14,277 nucleotides of DNA, from contig JAURJS010000107.1 of assembly GCA_030832135.1 (NCBI GenBank), positions 1-14,277 on the forward strand. Direction: 5' to 3'. Of the stretch, positions 14,008 through 14,277 are shown piece by piece; positions within the stretch are counted from its first letter, which is position 1, and every line of letters begins with the position of its first letter. The notes beneath the pieces were generated by a model. That model had not been told where the DNA came from. It saw nothing but the letters and a program-made list of their open reading frames with translations, and made no database searches. The position numbers and the translations under genes are program-made. The stretch comes from Candidatus Planktophila sp. Lineage in GTDB: Bacteria > Actinomycetota > Actinomycetes > Nanopelagicales > Nanopelagicaceae.

Positions 14008-14080
14008 TTTCATTGCAAAGGCTACTCTTACATCTATTCTAAATTCAATGAGGCTTCGTTAAAAGTTCAAACTACTTTAA

Positions 14081-14121
14081 GTAAATAAAGAACCCCGCCT
14101 GAATATCAGACGGGGTTCTTT
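14081..14121 (-). terminator. Intrinsic terminator of nrdJ
   Basis: AAAGAACCCCG (14087-14097) pairs with CGGGGTTCTTT (14111-14121), continuing through CTGA/TCAG to an ATA loop. On the minus strand the one mismatch becomes a G-U pair, giving a 16-bp stem followed by ATTTAC, so it works for leftward transcription. It lies 18 bp after the nrdJ stop. The stem is also T-rich at its end in the plus direction, so it may stop rightward transcripts too. Confidence 0.85.
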
Positions 14122-14139
14122 AACGGGGTTGGATAAGTA

Positions 14140-14277
14140 TTAGCTGCAACCTGATGTGTTGCCGCAACCTTCGCATACGAAGCATGCACCTGACATACGC
14201 ATCTTCACACCACATGTCATACAGAGTGGAGCATCAGACTTGATACCCATTGACTCTAGAAGATCAGATGATGATCC
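14140..14277 (-). CDS. nrdJ: Class II (B12-dependent) ribonucleotide reductase, C-terminal fragment
   Basis: Only the last 45 codons lie in the window; the gene continues past the right edge. The tail reads DAPLCMTCGVKMRMSGACFV then CEGCGNTSGCS. This cysteine-rich ending (C-x2-C, C-x2-C-x2-C, then GCS) is typical of adenosylcobalamin-dependent reductases of Actinobacteria, where it is thought to bind zinc and relay electrons to the active site. The enzyme makes deoxyribonucleotides without oxygen or a separate radical subunit. The family call is from the tail alone, but that tail is distinctive. It is followed by a strong terminator on the same strand. Confidence 0.88.
   Translation of the reverse strand, partial: GSSSDLLESMGIKSDAPLCMTCGVKMRMSGACFVCEGCGNTSGCS

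Overview
The window looks like a chromosomal segment of a small, gene-dense actinobacterium, plausibly one of the streamlined freshwater lineages related to Nanopelagicales/acI. This is an inference. It rests on mid-range base composition judged by eye, very short intergenic gaps, 1-14 nt gene overlaps, starts with a -10-like hexamer 6 nt upstream (leaderless mRNAs are common in Actinobacteria), actinobacterial-type proteins (a HmuT-like hemin-binding lipoprotein, a Nudix protein with an N-terminal CxC-HWG segment), and the C-terminus of a class II B12-dependent ribonucleotide reductase. No mobile element, tRNA, rRNA or CRISPR was seen.

Left part (1-4610): a Nudix hydrolase (+) converges on an hmuV-hmuU-hmuT hemin-type ABC uptake operon (-). 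Divergent from hmuT are two secreted proteins (+). They share a disulfide-type domain with identical cysteine spacing, and the second carries two extra C-terminal cysteine-containing repeats. The 85-bp divergent promoter region holds an inverted repeat. I read this as one heme acquisition module.

Middle (4639-8635): a dinG-family Fe-S helicase gene overlaps a TetR-type regulator gene by 14 nt (-). Divergently, a LigB/DODA-type extradiol dioxygenase is driven by what looks like a leaderless promoter whose -35 lies in a 9+2+9 palindromic operator. The dioxygenase gene converges on an exported DUF2202 ferritin-like protein, with a hairpin terminator between them.

Right part (8765-12265): a complete riboflavin operon ribD-ribE-ribBA-ribH (-) is coupled by three 1-nt stop/start overlaps. 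It lies under an FMN riboswitch whose leader shows a mutually exclusive pairing that could hide or expose the ribD ribosome-binding site. Upstream is an NCS1-family permease (-).

Far right (13660-14277): about 480 bp without a long gene, then the last 45 codons of nrdJ (-) with its terminator. The gap holds the least explained material: a 37-codon membrane-peptide ORF with a strong ribosome-binding site, a perfect 12-bp hairpin inside its 3' end, and a 20-bp GNRA-capped hairpin downstream. Together these resemble a type I toxin-antitoxin or small-RNA locus.
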